NCBI RefSeq assembly: GCF_010729895.1
Contig: NZ_AP022612.1
Coordinates: forward strand, 992,001-1,056,000
From: Mycolicibacterium confluentis
GTDB taxonomy: Bacteria > Actinomycetota > Actinomycetes > Mycobacteriales > Mycobacteriaceae
DNA length: 64,000 nucleotides
Direction of reading: 5' to 3'
Made by a program: the position numbers and the translations under genes. The notes under the pieces are model-generated. The model was not told where the DNA came from. It made no database searches and worked only from the letters and a program-made list of their open reading frames with translations. This document shows positions 45,755 through 54,782 of the stretch, piece after piece (the stretch's first letter is position 1; each line of letters opens with the position of its first letter).

Positions 45755-46485
45755 CCGACCACGAACTGGCCGCTCGGCTGGCGACTGAGGCTGGCGAGCT
45801 GCTTCTGCGGGTGCGCGAGGAACTGGCCGACGCCACCGGGGAGGAGCGGAAGGCCGCGGGCGACAAGCGGTCCCACGACTTCCTCATGGAGGCGCTGGAC
45901 GCCGAACGGCCCGACGACGAGGTCCTGTCAGAGGAGGGTGTCGACAACCCGAAGCGCCTCACGGCGAACCGGGTGTGGATCATCGACCCCCTCGACGGCA
46001 CCCGTGAGTTCTCCGAACTCGGCCGCGACGACTGGGCCGTGCACGTGGCGCTGTGGCAGGACGGCGAGCTCATCGCGGGCGCCGTCGCACTTCCGGCACA
46101 GGGCGTCACCCTGGCCACGCCGACCGTCGCTGCGCCCCCGGACGCTCCGGGAACCCCGCGCATCGTGGTGTCACGCACTCGTCCGCCGGCGATCGCGCTG
46201 GCCGTGCGTGACGCGCTCGGTGGCACGCTGGTCGAAATGGGTTCCGCCGGAGCCAAAGTGGCCTCCGTCGTGCAGGGTTTAGCCGACGTTTACGTGCACG
46301 CCGGCGGACAGTTCGAGTGGGACTCCGCGGCACCCGTCGCGGTCGCCCGTGCCGCAGGTCTGCACACGTCGCGCATCGACGGGTCGCCCCTGGTCTACAA
46401 CCAGGAGGACTCGAAGCTGCCGGATCTGGTGGTGTGCCGACCGGAGTTGGCCGAGGCGGTCCTGCGGGTCACCGCCGCGGGCTAG
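45751..46485 (+). CDS. cysQ: CysQ-like 3'(2'),5'-bisphosphate nucleotidase
   Basis: 244 residues of the inositol monophosphatase superfamily. WIIDPLDGTREFSEL is the metal-binding DPxDGT motif, and QFEWDSAAPVAVARAAGLH is the C-terminal WDxAA motif. In the sulfate-activation operon it should hydrolyse 3'-phosphoadenosine 5'-phosphate, the by-product of PAPS use that inhibits the pathway. ATG 45751 overlaps the cysNC stop. It ends four bases into the convergent sulfotransferase gene. Confidence 0.92.
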   Translation: MTDHELAARLATEAGELLLRVREELADATGEERKAAGDKRSHDFLMEALDAERPDDEVLSEEGVDNPKRLTANRVWIIDPLDGTREFSELGRDDWAVHVALWQDGELIAGAVALPAQGVTLATPTVAAPPDAPGTPRIVVSRTRPPAIALAVRDALGGTLVEMGSAGAKVASVVQGLADVYVHAGGQFEWDSAAPVAVARAAGLHTSRIDGSPLVYNQEDSKLPDLVVCRPELAEAVLRVTAAG

Positions 46486-47690
46486 CGGTACTGCAGGAAG
46501 CTGAACCGTTCGCGGATCTCGTCGGCCACGATTCCGAACTCCTCCGCGGTGTAGCGGTGCGTTCCGTGCGCATCCCGAGGGTGGGCCCGGTTGTGGTCAC
46601 CAAGGAAGGCGTCGAGGTCTTCGGGGGTGGCCATTCCTGCCGCCGAATACACCTTCTGTAAAGCACCTTTCGGAGACGAGACCAGGTCCTGGTAGTCGAT
46701 GTCGAGAAACGTCGCGGCCTGTGCCGGCGCCCGCTCACGCGCCTCGATCGCACGCCGGAACCACAGTTCGCTCTGGTTCACCTGCGCCCGTCCGACCTCA
46801 ATCGGGTCGACGTCGTCGCTGTAGGTGCTGCGGTAGACCGCGAAAAGGCTGGCCCCCGACGTCAGCGTCGAGACGATGTCGCGATGGATCTGCACCACCA
46901 CCAGGCCCGGGAACGTGTCGATCAGGTGGTCCAACTCCGCGGTGTGGGCCGGGGCCTTGAGCACGAATCGCCGATCGTCGTGGGTGGCGAGCAACTGCAG
47001 CACTTCGCGGTAGCGCGCGTAGGTTCCGGTGAAGTCTTGGGCGGCAAGCCATCCCGCGTAACTCGGCAGGCGCATCATCGACGTCAAACCCCAGTTGCGC
47101 AGGTCTGTGCCCATGCCCAGCACGCATTCCTCGGGCAGCGCTGGACCCGACGGGTGCACGATCGCCATGTCGGGGTTCAGCGTGTGCAGCAGTTGGCTGG
47201 CGGTCGCGCTGATCTCGGCTGCGGGCGGATGGTCCGGTTCGGTGAACAGCCAAGGGGCCGCCAGTTCGGCGGGCAGTGGGGCGTGCAGTCGTGGGTCAGT
47301 ACCCAGCAGGCGATACAGGAAGGTCGTGCCGGTGCGCCAACCCCCGATGATGACGATCGGCGGCGTCAACTCGGGCACGGCCGGATTGTCGTTCAGGTAC
47401 CGGATGATTCGGGCACCCGCCGTGAGCCGGCCGGTCGCCGACTGCAGGGCCATCTTGGCGCCGACGGCATTGAGTCGGCCGTCCTGTTCGGCCGAGCCCA
47501 GATACTCCCGCAGGCCTTCGGCCCACCCATCGGCGAACAGCGTGGCCGGGAACTCGCCGCGCCGGGTCGCTCGCTCGGCCACGGCGTCGGGATCGAAGCG
47601 ATACCGCTGCGGGTTGTCCGCCCGGTCCTTCTCGGCCTCGGCGTAGATCTTCTGCGCGACCGGACCGCGAGCGGGCCTCTGCCACGTCAT
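46482..47690 (-). CDS. Sulfotransferase family protein
   Basis: 402 residues. GGWRTGTTFLYRLLGT is the 5'-phosphosulfate-binding loop of PAPS-dependent sulfotransferases (the usual PRSGTT with Trp-Arg), and VVQIHRDIVSTLTSGASLF is the 3'-phosphate-binding segment. Mycobacterial relatives sulfate glycolipids or other lipophilic acceptors; this acceptor is unknown. ATG 47690 overlaps the stop of the DUF1214 gene. Its convergent position against the PAPS-making operon may be meaningful. Confidence 0.88.
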   Translation of the reverse strand: MTWQRPARGPVAQKIYAEAEKDRADNPQRYRFDPDAVAERATRRGEFPATLFADGWAEGLREYLGSAEQDGRLNAVGAKMALQSATGRLTAGARIIRYLNDNPAVPELTPPIVIIGGWRTGTTFLYRLLGTDPRLHAPLPAELAAPWLFTEPDHPPAAEISATASQLLHTLNPDMAIVHPSGPALPEECVLGMGTDLRNWGLTSMMRLPSYAGWLAAQDFTGTYARYREVLQLLATHDDRRFVLKAPAHTAELDHLIDTFPGLVVVQIHRDIVSTLTSGASLFAVYRSTYSDDVDPIEVGRAQVNQSELWFRRAIEARERAPAQAATFLDIDYQDLVSSPKGALQKVYSAAGMATPEDLDAFLGDHNRAHPRDAHGTHRYTAEEFGIVADEIRERFSFLQYR

Positions 47691-48718
47691 CGAAGCTCCT
47701 CGAGTCGGACCCGTCGCGCGACGGGCAGTTCGGGGGCTGCGTCGGCGTGCAGGAACCGCAGCACGAACAACCCGAAACCCAGACCTTCGGTGTCGAGCCA
47801 GTCGCAGCCGGCGACGCCCGGGTCCTCGGCGGCCAGGACGAAGCGGAACCTGCCGTCGACGAGAGCGCTGGACGCGGCGGTGCGTGTCACGGTGCGGTGC
47901 CGGTGATCCAGCGAGTTGAGAAATCGGTTGTAGAGCACGATGTTCCAGTGCCGGCACGTCGGAGGGGTGCCCTCGAGCACCAGGGCCTCGCCGTCGGCCA
48001 ACTGCCAGGAGCCGCGCAGGTAGTGGATTCCCGGTTCGGTGAATGCGGCTCCGGCGGCCATCGCAGACCAGTGCCGGACGGTGTTGGGGGACTGCGCGTC
48101 GGCGGTCGTCGAGACCTCGAAAACCTTGGGCACGTTGGCGATCACTGTGCCCAGCCGCCTCAGTGCGCGATCGAGGTCCGTGGCCACCGGCGGTTCGTCG
48201 TCCACAGCGTCGAGCACGTCGATGCGGCACCATCCCGGATCGTCGGGAGCTGCGCTCTCATATGCATAACGCACCCACACCGACGACGAACCCGCCGGGA
48301 GATCGGACAGGGTGGCCGTGAAGTCGCCGGCGGCGCCGACCTCAAGGTCGTCGCTGTCGAGGCGCGCGACCGCGGCCGCGTCGGCGACGCCGCTGCCGCT
48401 GTACACCGTGATCGACTGGTACACGGAGTCACCGACATTGCCGGTGATCCGATACGTGCGGTCGTGGCGGATGTCGGTGATCCAGTACCGGAAATCGGGG
48501 TTGTCCATGAAGAACTTCTCGCGCCACCCGTTGAACGGCGCCAGTTCGGGTCGATCGCGGTCGACCTCGAGACGGCCCAGCAGATTGTTGACCGCCCGCA
48601 CCAGTGCCCGTTGGCCGTGCGCGCGGTCCTGCGCATCGAGGTGCGCGGTCGACTCGGCCAGCGCGTCCCCGGCGGTGCGCAGGCCGTCGACGAATGCCTG
48701 CCAACCGTCACGCGTCAT
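47687..48718 (-). CDS. DUF1214-domain protein
   Basis: 343 residues, set to start at 48718 (MTRDGWQAFVDGLR); in-frame codons further upstream cross the divergent promoter and look non-coding. The N-terminal part is helical. The middle and C-terminus have the DUF1214-like signature: RGSWQLADGEALVLEG, then HWNIVLYNRFLNSLDHRH, and near the end VRFLHADAAPELP-like residues (VLRFLHADAAPELP). Function unknown. Translationally coupled with the sulfotransferase; such pairs recur in mycobacteria, suggesting action on one substrate. Confidence 0.82.
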   Translation of the reverse strand: MTRDGWQAFVDGLRTAGDALAESTAHLDAQDRAHGQRALVRAVNNLLGRLEVDRDRPELAPFNGWREKFFMDNPDFRYWITDIRHDRTYRITGNVGDSVYQSITVYSGSGVADAAAVARLDSDDLEVGAAGDFTATLSDLPAGSSSVWVRYAYESAAPDDPGWCRIDVLDAVDDEPPVATDLDRALRRLGTVIANVPKVFEVSTTADAQSPNTVRHWSAMAAGAAFTEPGIHYLRGSWQLADGEALVLEGTPPTCRHWNIVLYNRFLNSLDHRHRTVTRTAASSALVDGRFRFVLAAEDPGVAGCDWLDTEGLGFGLFVLRFLHADAAPELPVARRVRLEELR

Positions 48719-48791
48719 AGGTGGAGAACCTACCGTCGGACTCGGCGAACTCGACGGATGCGAAAGACGCGCCGTCGTATAGGTTGCAGAC

Positions 48792-49388
48792 ATGGTTGAG
48801 CACCCGACCCTGCGCACACTGTCCGGACTCCCCGCCGAGCCTGCGAGCCTGGCCTCATCGGCGCTGATCCTCATCGACTGCCAGAACACCTACACCCGCG
48901 GAGTCATGGAACTCGAGGGAGTGCAGGCGGCCCTCGAGGAGGCGGCGAATCTGCTGGAGCGCGCTCGCACCGCGGGCATCCCGGTCATCCACATTCAGCA
49001 CGACTCCGGGCCCGGGTCGCCCTACGACGTGCGTGCCGAGATCGGCGCCATCGTCGACCGCGTCGCGCCGCGTGGCGATGAGCCCGTCGTGGTGAAGAAT
49101 TACCCGAACTCGTTCGTCGAGACCGACCTGGATCAGAGGCTCAAGGGGTTCGGCGCGCAGAACCTGGTGCTCGCCGGGTTCATGACGCACATGTGCGTCA
49201 ACTCGACTGCGCGTGGCGCGTTCAACCTGGGTTATGCGTCGACGGTGGTGGCAGCCGCGACCGCCACCCGGCCGCTGCCGAACCCCGCCGGGGGTGAGGT
49301 TCCGGCCGCGGCGGTGCAGTCGGCGAGCCTGGCGGCGGTCGCCGACCTGTTCGCCGTCGTGGTGCCCGACGCCCGAGCCATCCCGTAG
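48792..49388 (+). CDS. Isochorismatase-family cysteine hydrolase
   Basis: 198 residues. The catalytic triad of the family is visible: Asp in ALILIDCQNTY, Lys in VVVKNYPNSFVETDL, and Cys in AGFMTHMCVNSTARGAF. Members hydrolyse amides, vinyl ethers or nicotinamide; the specificity is unclear. ATG 48792 lies 73 bases from the divergent DUF1214 gene. Confidence 0.9.
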   Translation: MVEHPTLRTLSGLPAEPASLASSALILIDCQNTYTRGVMELEGVQAALEEAANLLERARTAGIPVIHIQHDSGPGSPYDVRAEIGAIVDRVAPRGDEPVVVKNYPNSFVETDLDQRLKGFGAQNLVLAGFMTHMCVNSTARGAFNLGYASTVVAAATATRPLPNPAGGEVPAAAVQSASLAAVADLFAVVVPDARAIP

Positions 49389-49412
49389 AGCGGCAGGCGC
49401 TTTCGGCTCGGG

Positions 49413-49610
49413 TCAGCGGTGGAACATCCCGTGTTTGATCCTGCGCTCGTCGCCGGCCACCGTCGACCACTGGCCGGCGGAATACATCTTCGTCGGCATG
49501 GTGCTGGCTCTGATGACGGCCAATGAACCGTCGGCGTGCTTGACATACCTGTCGCCGAACCTCATGTAGTCATCGACCACACCGTTGTCGCGTGTCACAT
49601 GGACTGTCAT
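49413..49610 (-). CDS. Small conserved protein, unrecognised
   Basis: 65 residues: MTVHVTRDNGVVDDYMRFGDR then YVKHADGSLAVIRASTMPTK. It reads as a compact beta-rich domain with no membrane segment. ATG 49610 overlaps the stop of the DUF5994 gene upstream (ATGA), the main argument that it is translated. No family recognised. Confidence 0.55.
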   Translation of the reverse strand: MTVHVTRDNGVVDDYMRFGDRYVKHADGSLAVIRASTMPTKMYSAGQWSTVAGDERRIKHGMFHR

Positions 49611-50155
49611 GTCGAACTCGTGGCCATCGCCGGCGCCCTGCAGGGCGCACCACCCTCTGATTCCCAGCGATTCTCGGCAAGCGTGTACCCATCGCGCCTG
49701 GCCCGGTCGCGGGGGCCGATGCCCAACAATTCGTCGGCGGTGCCGGTGCCGTGCGGTTCGGCCGCCTTCATCATCGCCGTGTGCGCATCACTGGCATCCG
49801 TGTAGGGCGGCACGACGAGAAGCGTCAACTTCTGACGACCCTGCCCGAGAATGCCTACAGTGCAATGTGGTTGACGTTGATACCCGTCGAGTTTGACCCT
49901 CGCGGCCCCGGTGTTGATGGTGCGCGGCACCGACTTCCACTCGGGCAGGGCGTACTGTACGCGCTCGATGTCGCCCAGGCGGACCGACAACACCGCCAAC
50001 AGGTCCGGCAGTTCCGCGCTGAGATCGTCACTGCGCGGCCACCAGGCCCCGTCGACCGTGCCGCTGGACGCCTCTTTGGGCTTCAGGCGGAGACGGGGGG
50101 TGCGCTCTGGGCCGGTGAAGTTCGGTTCATGCCGATGCGTGTTAGTCAGCGTCAT
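49607..50155 (-). CDS. DUF5994-family protein
   Basis: 182 residues. TPRLRLKPKEASSGTVDGAWWP near the N-terminus and the SDDLSAELPDLLAVLSVRLG segment are the markers of DUF5994, a family restricted to actinobacteria and without known function. The middle (LDGYQRQPHCTVGILGQGRQ, LTLLVVPPYTD) is strand-rich. Coupled to the 65-residue gene downstream and divergent from the Rrf2 regulator. Confidence 0.8.
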   Translation of the reverse strand: MTLTNTHRHEPNFTGPERTPRLRLKPKEASSGTVDGAWWPRSDDLSAELPDLLAVLSVRLGDIERVQYALPEWKSVPRTINTGAARVKLDGYQRQPHCTVGILGQGRQKLTLLVVPPYTDASDAHTAMMKAAEPHGTGTADELLGIGPRDRARRDGYTLAENRWESEGGAPCRAPAMATSST

Positions 50156-50232
50156 GAGGACGCTCCCGTCTCTGGCCTTATTCGGCCAATTGGTGAACTG
50201 GCGATGGACGGCTCCGACTGAGCACGTGCAAG

Positions 50233-50249
50233 AAGTACCACCAGTACTT
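50233..50249. promoter_or_regulatory. Palindrome in divergent region, possible operator
   Basis: AAGTAC-CACCA-GTACTT, perfect 6-bp arms with a 5-base spacer, in the 223-base gap between the DUF5994 gene and the Rrf2 regulator. It could be the regulator's own site; only one copy is seen. Confidence 0.35.
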
Positions 50250-50378
50250 TCAGTGTACGGGAAGCGCAGGTCACCGGCCCAGATCTGCTGAGGTTTCTCA
50301 AATTCTCACAGCAGCCGCGCTCGTCCGATGCGACGACAATCGGGGGAGTCGGATGTTGACAGTGGCAGAATCCATGCA

Positions 50379-50858
50379 ATGCGGATGTCGGCAAAGGCGG
50401 AGTACGCCGTGCGGGCGATGGTGCAGTTGGCCACCGTCGACGCGGGCGAACTGGTCAAGACCGACGACCTGGCCAAAGCTCAGGGCATCCCGCCGCAGTT
50501 TCTGGTCGACATCCTCGCGGTTCTGCGTGCCGATCGGCTGGTGCGCAGTCACCGCGGCCGAGACGGCGGTTACGCGTTGGGCAGGCCCGCGGATCAGATC
50601 AGCATCGCCGATGTGCTGCGCTGCATCGACGGCCCGTTGGCCAGCGTGCGCGACATCGGTCTCGGGGATCTGCCGTACTCCGGCCCGACCGAGGCGCTCA
50701 CGGACGTGTGGCGCGCGTTGCGGGCCAGTATGCGCGCGGTCCTTGAGCAGACCAGCCTGGCCGAGGTGGCCTCAGGCCGCCTGCCTGAGCACGTGTCGTC
50801 GCTTGCCGACGACTATCGCACCCAGGAACGCGTCCGGGGGCATCGGCCCGCGGGTTAG
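50379..50858 (+). CDS. Rrf2-family transcriptional regulator (Rv1287-like)
   Basis: 159 residues. [17 protein letters not shown], then [20 protein letters not shown] (helix-turn-helix) and [16 protein letters not shown] (wing) are Rrf2 hallmarks. Only one Cys ([10 protein letters not shown]) is present, so it lacks the three-Cys Fe-S cluster site of IscR/NsrR. The sequence follows Rv1287 closely, which lies just after the cys genes in M. tuberculosis too. Its position suggests a link to sulfur or cysteine status, as for CymR, but this is inference. Start at ATG 50379, with ATG 50385 as alternative. Confidence 0.9.
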   Translation: MRMSAKAEYAVRAMVQLATVDAGELVKTDDLAKAQGIPPQFLVDILAVLRADRLVRSHRGRDGGYALGRPADQISIADVLRCIDGPLASVRDIGLGDLPYSGPTEALTDVWRALRASMRAVLEQTSLAEVASGRLPEHVSSLADDYRTQERVRGHRPAG

Positions 50859-51067
50859 CTCTGCTGGTCCTGGCCGTACTTCGGGTTGCCGTCCTCGTCG
50901 AGCCAGTCGTTGACTGCGGTGCCGGTCACGGTGTTGTGCGAGCCCGGCAGCACTGCAGTCGGTCGGTCCTCGTAGGACTTGACCATGTCCGCCGCCTTCT
51001 CCTTGGCCGACTCGGTGACCTCCGGCTTCTCGAAGGTGTTCTCGTTGTCATCGTTGCTGGCGTCCAT
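50855..51067 (-). CDS. Small acidic hypothetical protein
   Basis: 70 residues, very hydrophilic and acidic: [20 protein letters not shown], a helical [16 protein letters not shown], then [16 protein letters not shown]. Probably partly disordered in solution. Codon usage and ATG 51067 look real. Overlaps the 3' end of the Rrf2 gene by four bases. No family named with confidence. Confidence 0.65.
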   Translation of the reverse strand: MDASNDDNENTFEKPEVTESAKEKAADMVKSYEDRPTAVLPGSHNTVTGTAVNDWLDEDGNPKYGQDQQS

Positions 51068-51109
51068 CAACAACGACTAACCCGAACTGTGACCGGCGAA
51101 ACACCGGAC

Positions 51110-51421
51110 TCAGTTCCGTTCGTCCACCGTCACATCTCCGGTCGCCGACCGCGCTATGACGGTCGAGACCGCCCGCTTCGGGTCGAGCGTCTCCGGCACG
51201 CGCACCACCATCACGCCGTGCCGGGCTTCGGTGCTCGCCTTGACCAGGAACGGTCCGTCACCCGCCAGGCCGAGCACCACGTCGCCGTCACCGCTCGTGG
51301 CCTCGATCCGCTGGGCCGTCGGGTCCTGGAAGTCCACGGTGATGTCGCCGTCGACACTGGTGGCCGAGAACGACTCGCGCACCGCCAGCGGTTGACGCGC
51401 GTGGATTACGCCCTTTGCCAT
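51110..51421 (-). CDS. Short DUF4097-like beta-repeat protein
   Basis: 103 residues with alternating strands and SVDGDITVDFQDP, TSGDGDVVLGLAGDG and SATGDVTVDERN repeats, the GDG/GDV ladder of DUF4097 (putative adhesin) solenoids. It is much shorter than full-length family members and has no signal peptide, so it may be a partial domain acting in the cytoplasm. No operon partner. Confidence 0.65.
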   Translation of the reverse strand: MAKGVIHARQPLAVRESFSATSVDGDITVDFQDPTAQRIEATSGDGDVVLGLAGDGPFLVKASTEARHGVMVVRVPETLDPKRAVSTVIARSATGDVTVDERN

Positions 51422-51524
51422 GGTTCAAACCTAGGTATCCCACGGTCCTGGGCAACACCGCGTTCTCCAGAGACTCTGCGGGGGATAACCCCCGTATGGA
51501 CCGGTGCAGTACGGTTCTGGGTCC

Positions 51525-52640
51525 ATGGCCACCACGCGCGTCGAAGCACTCGGCAACATCGGGCCCAACTGGTTCTCGGCCGTGATGGGGACGGGCATCG
51601 TCGCGACCGCGGGCGCCTCGCTCCCGGTGACGATCCCCGGGGTGCGCGGCTTCACCGAGGTCGTCTGGGTGATCGCCGCAGTCCTGCTCGTGGTGCTGGC
51701 CGTGGTCGTCGGCGGGCACTGGCTCCGGCATCCGACCGTGGCGCGGACCCACGCGCGCAACCCGCAGATGGCCCACTTCTACGGTGCGGCACCGATGGCG
51801 TTCGTGACCGTCGGGTCCGGCGCGCTGCTGGTCGGAACCAACCTGATCGGTGAGCGCCTGGCCGTGGACATCGCCTGGGTGCTGTGGACCGCAGGCACGT
51901 TGGGCGGGCTGTTCACTGCCGTCTCCATCCCGTACCTGATGTTCACCCAGCACAACGTCGAACCAGACGCGGCGTTCGGCGGCTGGTTGATGCCCGTGGT
52001 GCCGCCCATGGTGTCCGCGGCCGGCGGTGCGCTGCTGATCCCGCACATGGCGCCGGGCACCGGCCAGACCACCATGCTCTACGGCTGTTATGCGATGTTC
52101 GGCCTGTCGCTGGTCGCATCACTGGTGATCATCACGATGATCTGGAGCCGGCTGACTCTGTACGGGACGTCCGGGACGGCGCGGGTGCCGACGCTGTGGA
52201 TTGTGTTGGGCCCGTTGGGTCAATCGATCACCGTGGCAGGTCTGCTCGGGAGTGACGCGGCGTTGGCCGCTCCACCGGACGTCGCCGCCGCGATGAAGGC
52301 ATTCGCGATTCTCTACGGCGTCCCGGTGTGGGGGTTCGCGGTGCTGTGGATCGCGCTGGCGACGTCGTTGACAGTGCGCACCCTGCGCCGCGGCATGCCG
52401 TTCGCGTTGACGTGGTGGAGCCTGACCTTCCCGGTCGGCACCTTCGTCACTGGCACCACCCAGCTCGCGGCGCACACTCACCTTCCGGCGTTCAAGGTCG
52501 CGGCGGTGGCCGCCTACGCGGGCCTGCTGAGCACCTGGATCCTGGTGGCGACCCGCACGACCCGCGGCGGCATGCGGGGCAGTCTGTTCCAACCCCCGCC
52601 CACCGGACCTGTCCGCGCGAGCAAAGACACGCTCACCTGA
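51525..52640 (+). CDS. TDT-family transporter (tellurite-resistance/dicarboxylate type)
   Basis: 371 residues with about ten hydrophobic helices. LGNIGPNWFSAVMGTGIVAT is the N-terminal signature of the TDT family (TehA, Mae1, SLAC1-like), which move monovalent anions, malate or sulfite. ATG 51525 is the family-consistent start. It is followed 26 bases later by a luciferase-family oxidoreductase. Confidence 0.87.
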   Translation: MATTRVEALGNIGPNWFSAVMGTGIVATAGASLPVTIPGVRGFTEVVWVIAAVLLVVLAVVVGGHWLRHPTVARTHARNPQMAHFYGAAPMAFVTVGSGALLVGTNLIGERLAVDIAWVLWTAGTLGGLFTAVSIPYLMFTQHNVEPDAAFGGWLMPVVPPMVSAAGGALLIPHMAPGTGQTTMLYGCYAMFGLSLVASLVIITMIWSRLTLYGTSGTARVPTLWIVLGPLGQSITVAGLLGSDAALAAPPDVAAAMKAFAILYGVPVWGFAVLWIALATSLTVRTLRRGMPFALTWWSLTFPVGTFVTGTTQLAAHTHLPAFKVAAVAAYAGLLSTWILVATRTTRGGMRGSLFQPPPTGPVRASKDTLT

Positions 52641-52666
52641 GCCCTGCGCGTGCCAGAATCGCGGGC

Positions 52667-53584
52667 GTGCGCGTAGGGATGACATTGCCAGTCATGGAAC
52701 CGGATCTGGACGCCACCACGCTGCGCGCGTGGGCCGCCACCATCGACGAGGGGCCGTTCTCGGCACTGTGCTGGGGTGAGCGCATCGCGTTCGACAACCC
52801 GGACAGCCTGACGCTGTTGGGCGCGATGGCAGCCTGGACCGAACGTGTCGAGTTGGTGACGACGGTGATCGTGCCGCAACTGCACGACCCGGTGATGTGC
52901 GCCAAGGCACTGGCCACCGGCGACATGCTCTCGGGCGGGCGGTTGACCGTGGGCATCGGCGTCGGCGGCCGCCATGAGGATTACCGCGCGGTGGGCGCGG
53001 ACCCGAAGACCCAGACCATGCGGGAGATGGCCGACCGCGTGGGGATCATGCGCCGGGTGTGGGCGGGCGAGAAGATCACCGAATCGGTGCTTCCGGTCGG
53101 ACCGTCGCCCGTCCAGCACGGCGGGCCGCGACTGCTGGTCGGCACCATCGGACCCAAGACCGTGCGCAGCGCCGCAGCCTGGGCTGACGGACTCGCCGGG
53201 ATCACCATGGACCTCGACGTCGCGGGCCAGAACGAGCTCTTCGACGTGGCTCGACACGCGTGGGCCGAGGCGGGGAAACCCGCGCCGCACCTGGCCACCT
53301 CCTTCTGGTTTGCGTTGGGGGACAAGGATCAAGCCCGCGAACAGGTCCGCACTCACCTGCTGCGCTACATGAACTGGCTACCGGCCGACCTGGTCGAGGC
53401 CATAGCCCCGACCACGGGATGGGCCGGTGATGAGGACGAGTTGGCCGCGGTGCTGCGCAGTTTCGAAGCCGTCGGCACCGACGAGATCCACCTGATCCCG
53501 ACCAGTACGGACATCGACCAACTGAGGCGTGCCGCGGCCGTCGTGAGTGATTTGTGGAGTCCCAGCTGCAGACAGCACCTGTGA
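52667..53584 (+). CDS. Luciferase-family flavin/F420-dependent oxidoreductase
   Basis: 305 residues with GTG start ([14 protein letters not shown]). [20 protein letters not shown] and [19 protein letters not shown] are the luciferase-like barrel motifs. The cofactor may be F420 or FMN. The gene lies between the TDT transporter and lactate 2-monooxygenase, all in one direction with short gaps of 26 and 28 bases, and they may form an operon. Substrate unknown. Confidence 0.85.
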   Translation: MRVGMTLPVMEPDLDATTLRAWAATIDEGPFSALCWGERIAFDNPDSLTLLGAMAAWTERVELVTTVIVPQLHDPVMCAKALATGDMLSGGRLTVGIGVGGRHEDYRAVGADPKTQTMREMADRVGIMRRVWAGEKITESVLPVGPSPVQHGGPRLLVGTIGPKTVRSAAAWADGLAGITMDLDVAGQNELFDVARHAWAEAGKPAPHLATSFWFALGDKDQAREQVRTHLLRYMNWLPADLVEAIAPTTGWAGDEDELAAVLRSFEAVGTDEIHLIPTSTDIDQLRRAAAVVSDLWSPSCRQHL

Positions 53585-53612
53585 GACTCCACAAGTCGAA
53601 AGGACTGAAGTG

Positions 53613-54782
53613 ATGACCACGCCGTACGGCGCCTTCCAGTACGAGATCTACTTTCAGGGTCTCACCGGGGTGCTGCCCAGCCTGCCGATGGCCTACGCCG
53701 ATCTCGAGGAGCGCGCCCGGCACGCCCTGCCGCCGTCGGTCTGGTCCTATGTGGCAGGAGGGGCCGGAGACGAGAACACCCAGGACGGCAACGTCACGGC
53801 CTTCGGTCGGTGGGGGCTCATCCCGCGCATGCTGGTGGGCGCCACGGAGCGGGACCTGTCGGTCGAGCTGTTTGGAAAGCGCTGGCCCGCCCCGATTTTC
53901 CTGGCACCGATCGGGGTGATCGCCCTGTGTGCCCAGGACGGTCACGGTGACCTCGCGACCGCGCGGGCCGCGGCGGCCACCGGCGTGCCGATGTGCGCGT
54001 CCACCCTGGTCGAGGATCCGATGGAGGACATTGCCGCACAGGTCGGCGACACCCCGGCCTTCTACCAGTTGTACTGCCCCAACGACCGCGACATCGCCGA
54101 GAGCCTGGTGCATCGGGCCGAGGCCGCCGGATACGCCGGGATCGTCGTCACGCTCGACACCTGGATCCCGGGATGGCGCCCACGTGACCTGGCCACCGCC
54201 AACTTCCCGCAGTTGCGGGGGAAGTGCCTGGCCAACTACACCAGCGATCCGGTGTTCCGGGAGAAGGCCGGCCTGGCCGAGGGCGCTGACCCCCGGGATG
54301 CCGTCATGTACTTCGCGAGCGTCTTCGGGAAATCGCTGACCTGGGATGACCTGACCTGGCTGCGGTCGCTGACAAAGCTGCCGCTGATCCTGAAGGGCAT
54401 CTGCCACCCGGACGACGCCCGCCGCGCCGCGGACTACGGCGTCGACGGCATCTACTGCAGCAACCACGGCGGCAGGCAGGCCAACGGCGGTCTGCCGGCC
54501 ATCGACTGCCTGCCGGGCGTGGTCGAGGCCTCCGGCGACCTGCCGGTGCTGTTCGATTCCGGGGTCCGTTCCGGCGCGGACGTCATCAAGGCACTGGCGT
54601 TGGGTGCCAAGGCCGTTGGGATCGGGCGCCCGTACGCCTACGGCCTGGCGCTCGGAGGTGTCGACGGCATCGTGCACGTGGTGCGCTCACTGCTGGCCGA
54701 GGCCGACCTGATCATGGCGGTCGACGGCTACCCGACCCTGGCCGACCTCTCACCGGATGCCCTGCGCCGCGTGGGCGGTTGA
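53613..54782 (+). CDS. Lactate 2-monooxygenase
   Basis: 389 residues, FMN-dependent alpha-hydroxy-acid oxidising enzyme. The N-terminus (NEIY-type [21 protein letters not shown]), [15 protein letters not shown] and [18 protein letters not shown] follow the M. smegmatis enzyme closely. Gly101 in [17 protein letters not shown] sits where lactate oxidases have Ala; in the M. smegmatis protein this Gly traps pyruvate and peroxide so that acetate, CO2 and water are formed. His in NHGGRQ is the catalytic base. ATG 53613 follows GAAAGGAC. Its stop overlaps the TTG start of the glucosidase gene. Confidence 0.92.
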   Translation: MTTPYGAFQYEIYFQGLTGVLPSLPMAYADLEERARHALPPSVWSYVAGGAGDENTQDGNVTAFGRWGLIPRMLVGATERDLSVELFGKRWPAPIFLAPIGVIALCAQDGHGDLATARAAAATGVPMCASTLVEDPMEDIAAQVGDTPAFYQLYCPNDRDIAESLVHRAEAAGYAGIVVTLDTWIPGWRPRDLATANFPQLRGKCLANYTSDPVFREKAGLAEGADPRDAVMYFASVFGKSLTWDDLTWLRSLTKLPLILKGICHPDDARRAADYGVDGIYCSNHGGRQANGGLPAIDCLPGVVEASGDLPVLFDSGVRSGADVIKALALGAKAVGIGRPYAYGLALGGVDGIVHVVRSLLAEADLIMAVDGYPTLADLSPDALRRVGG

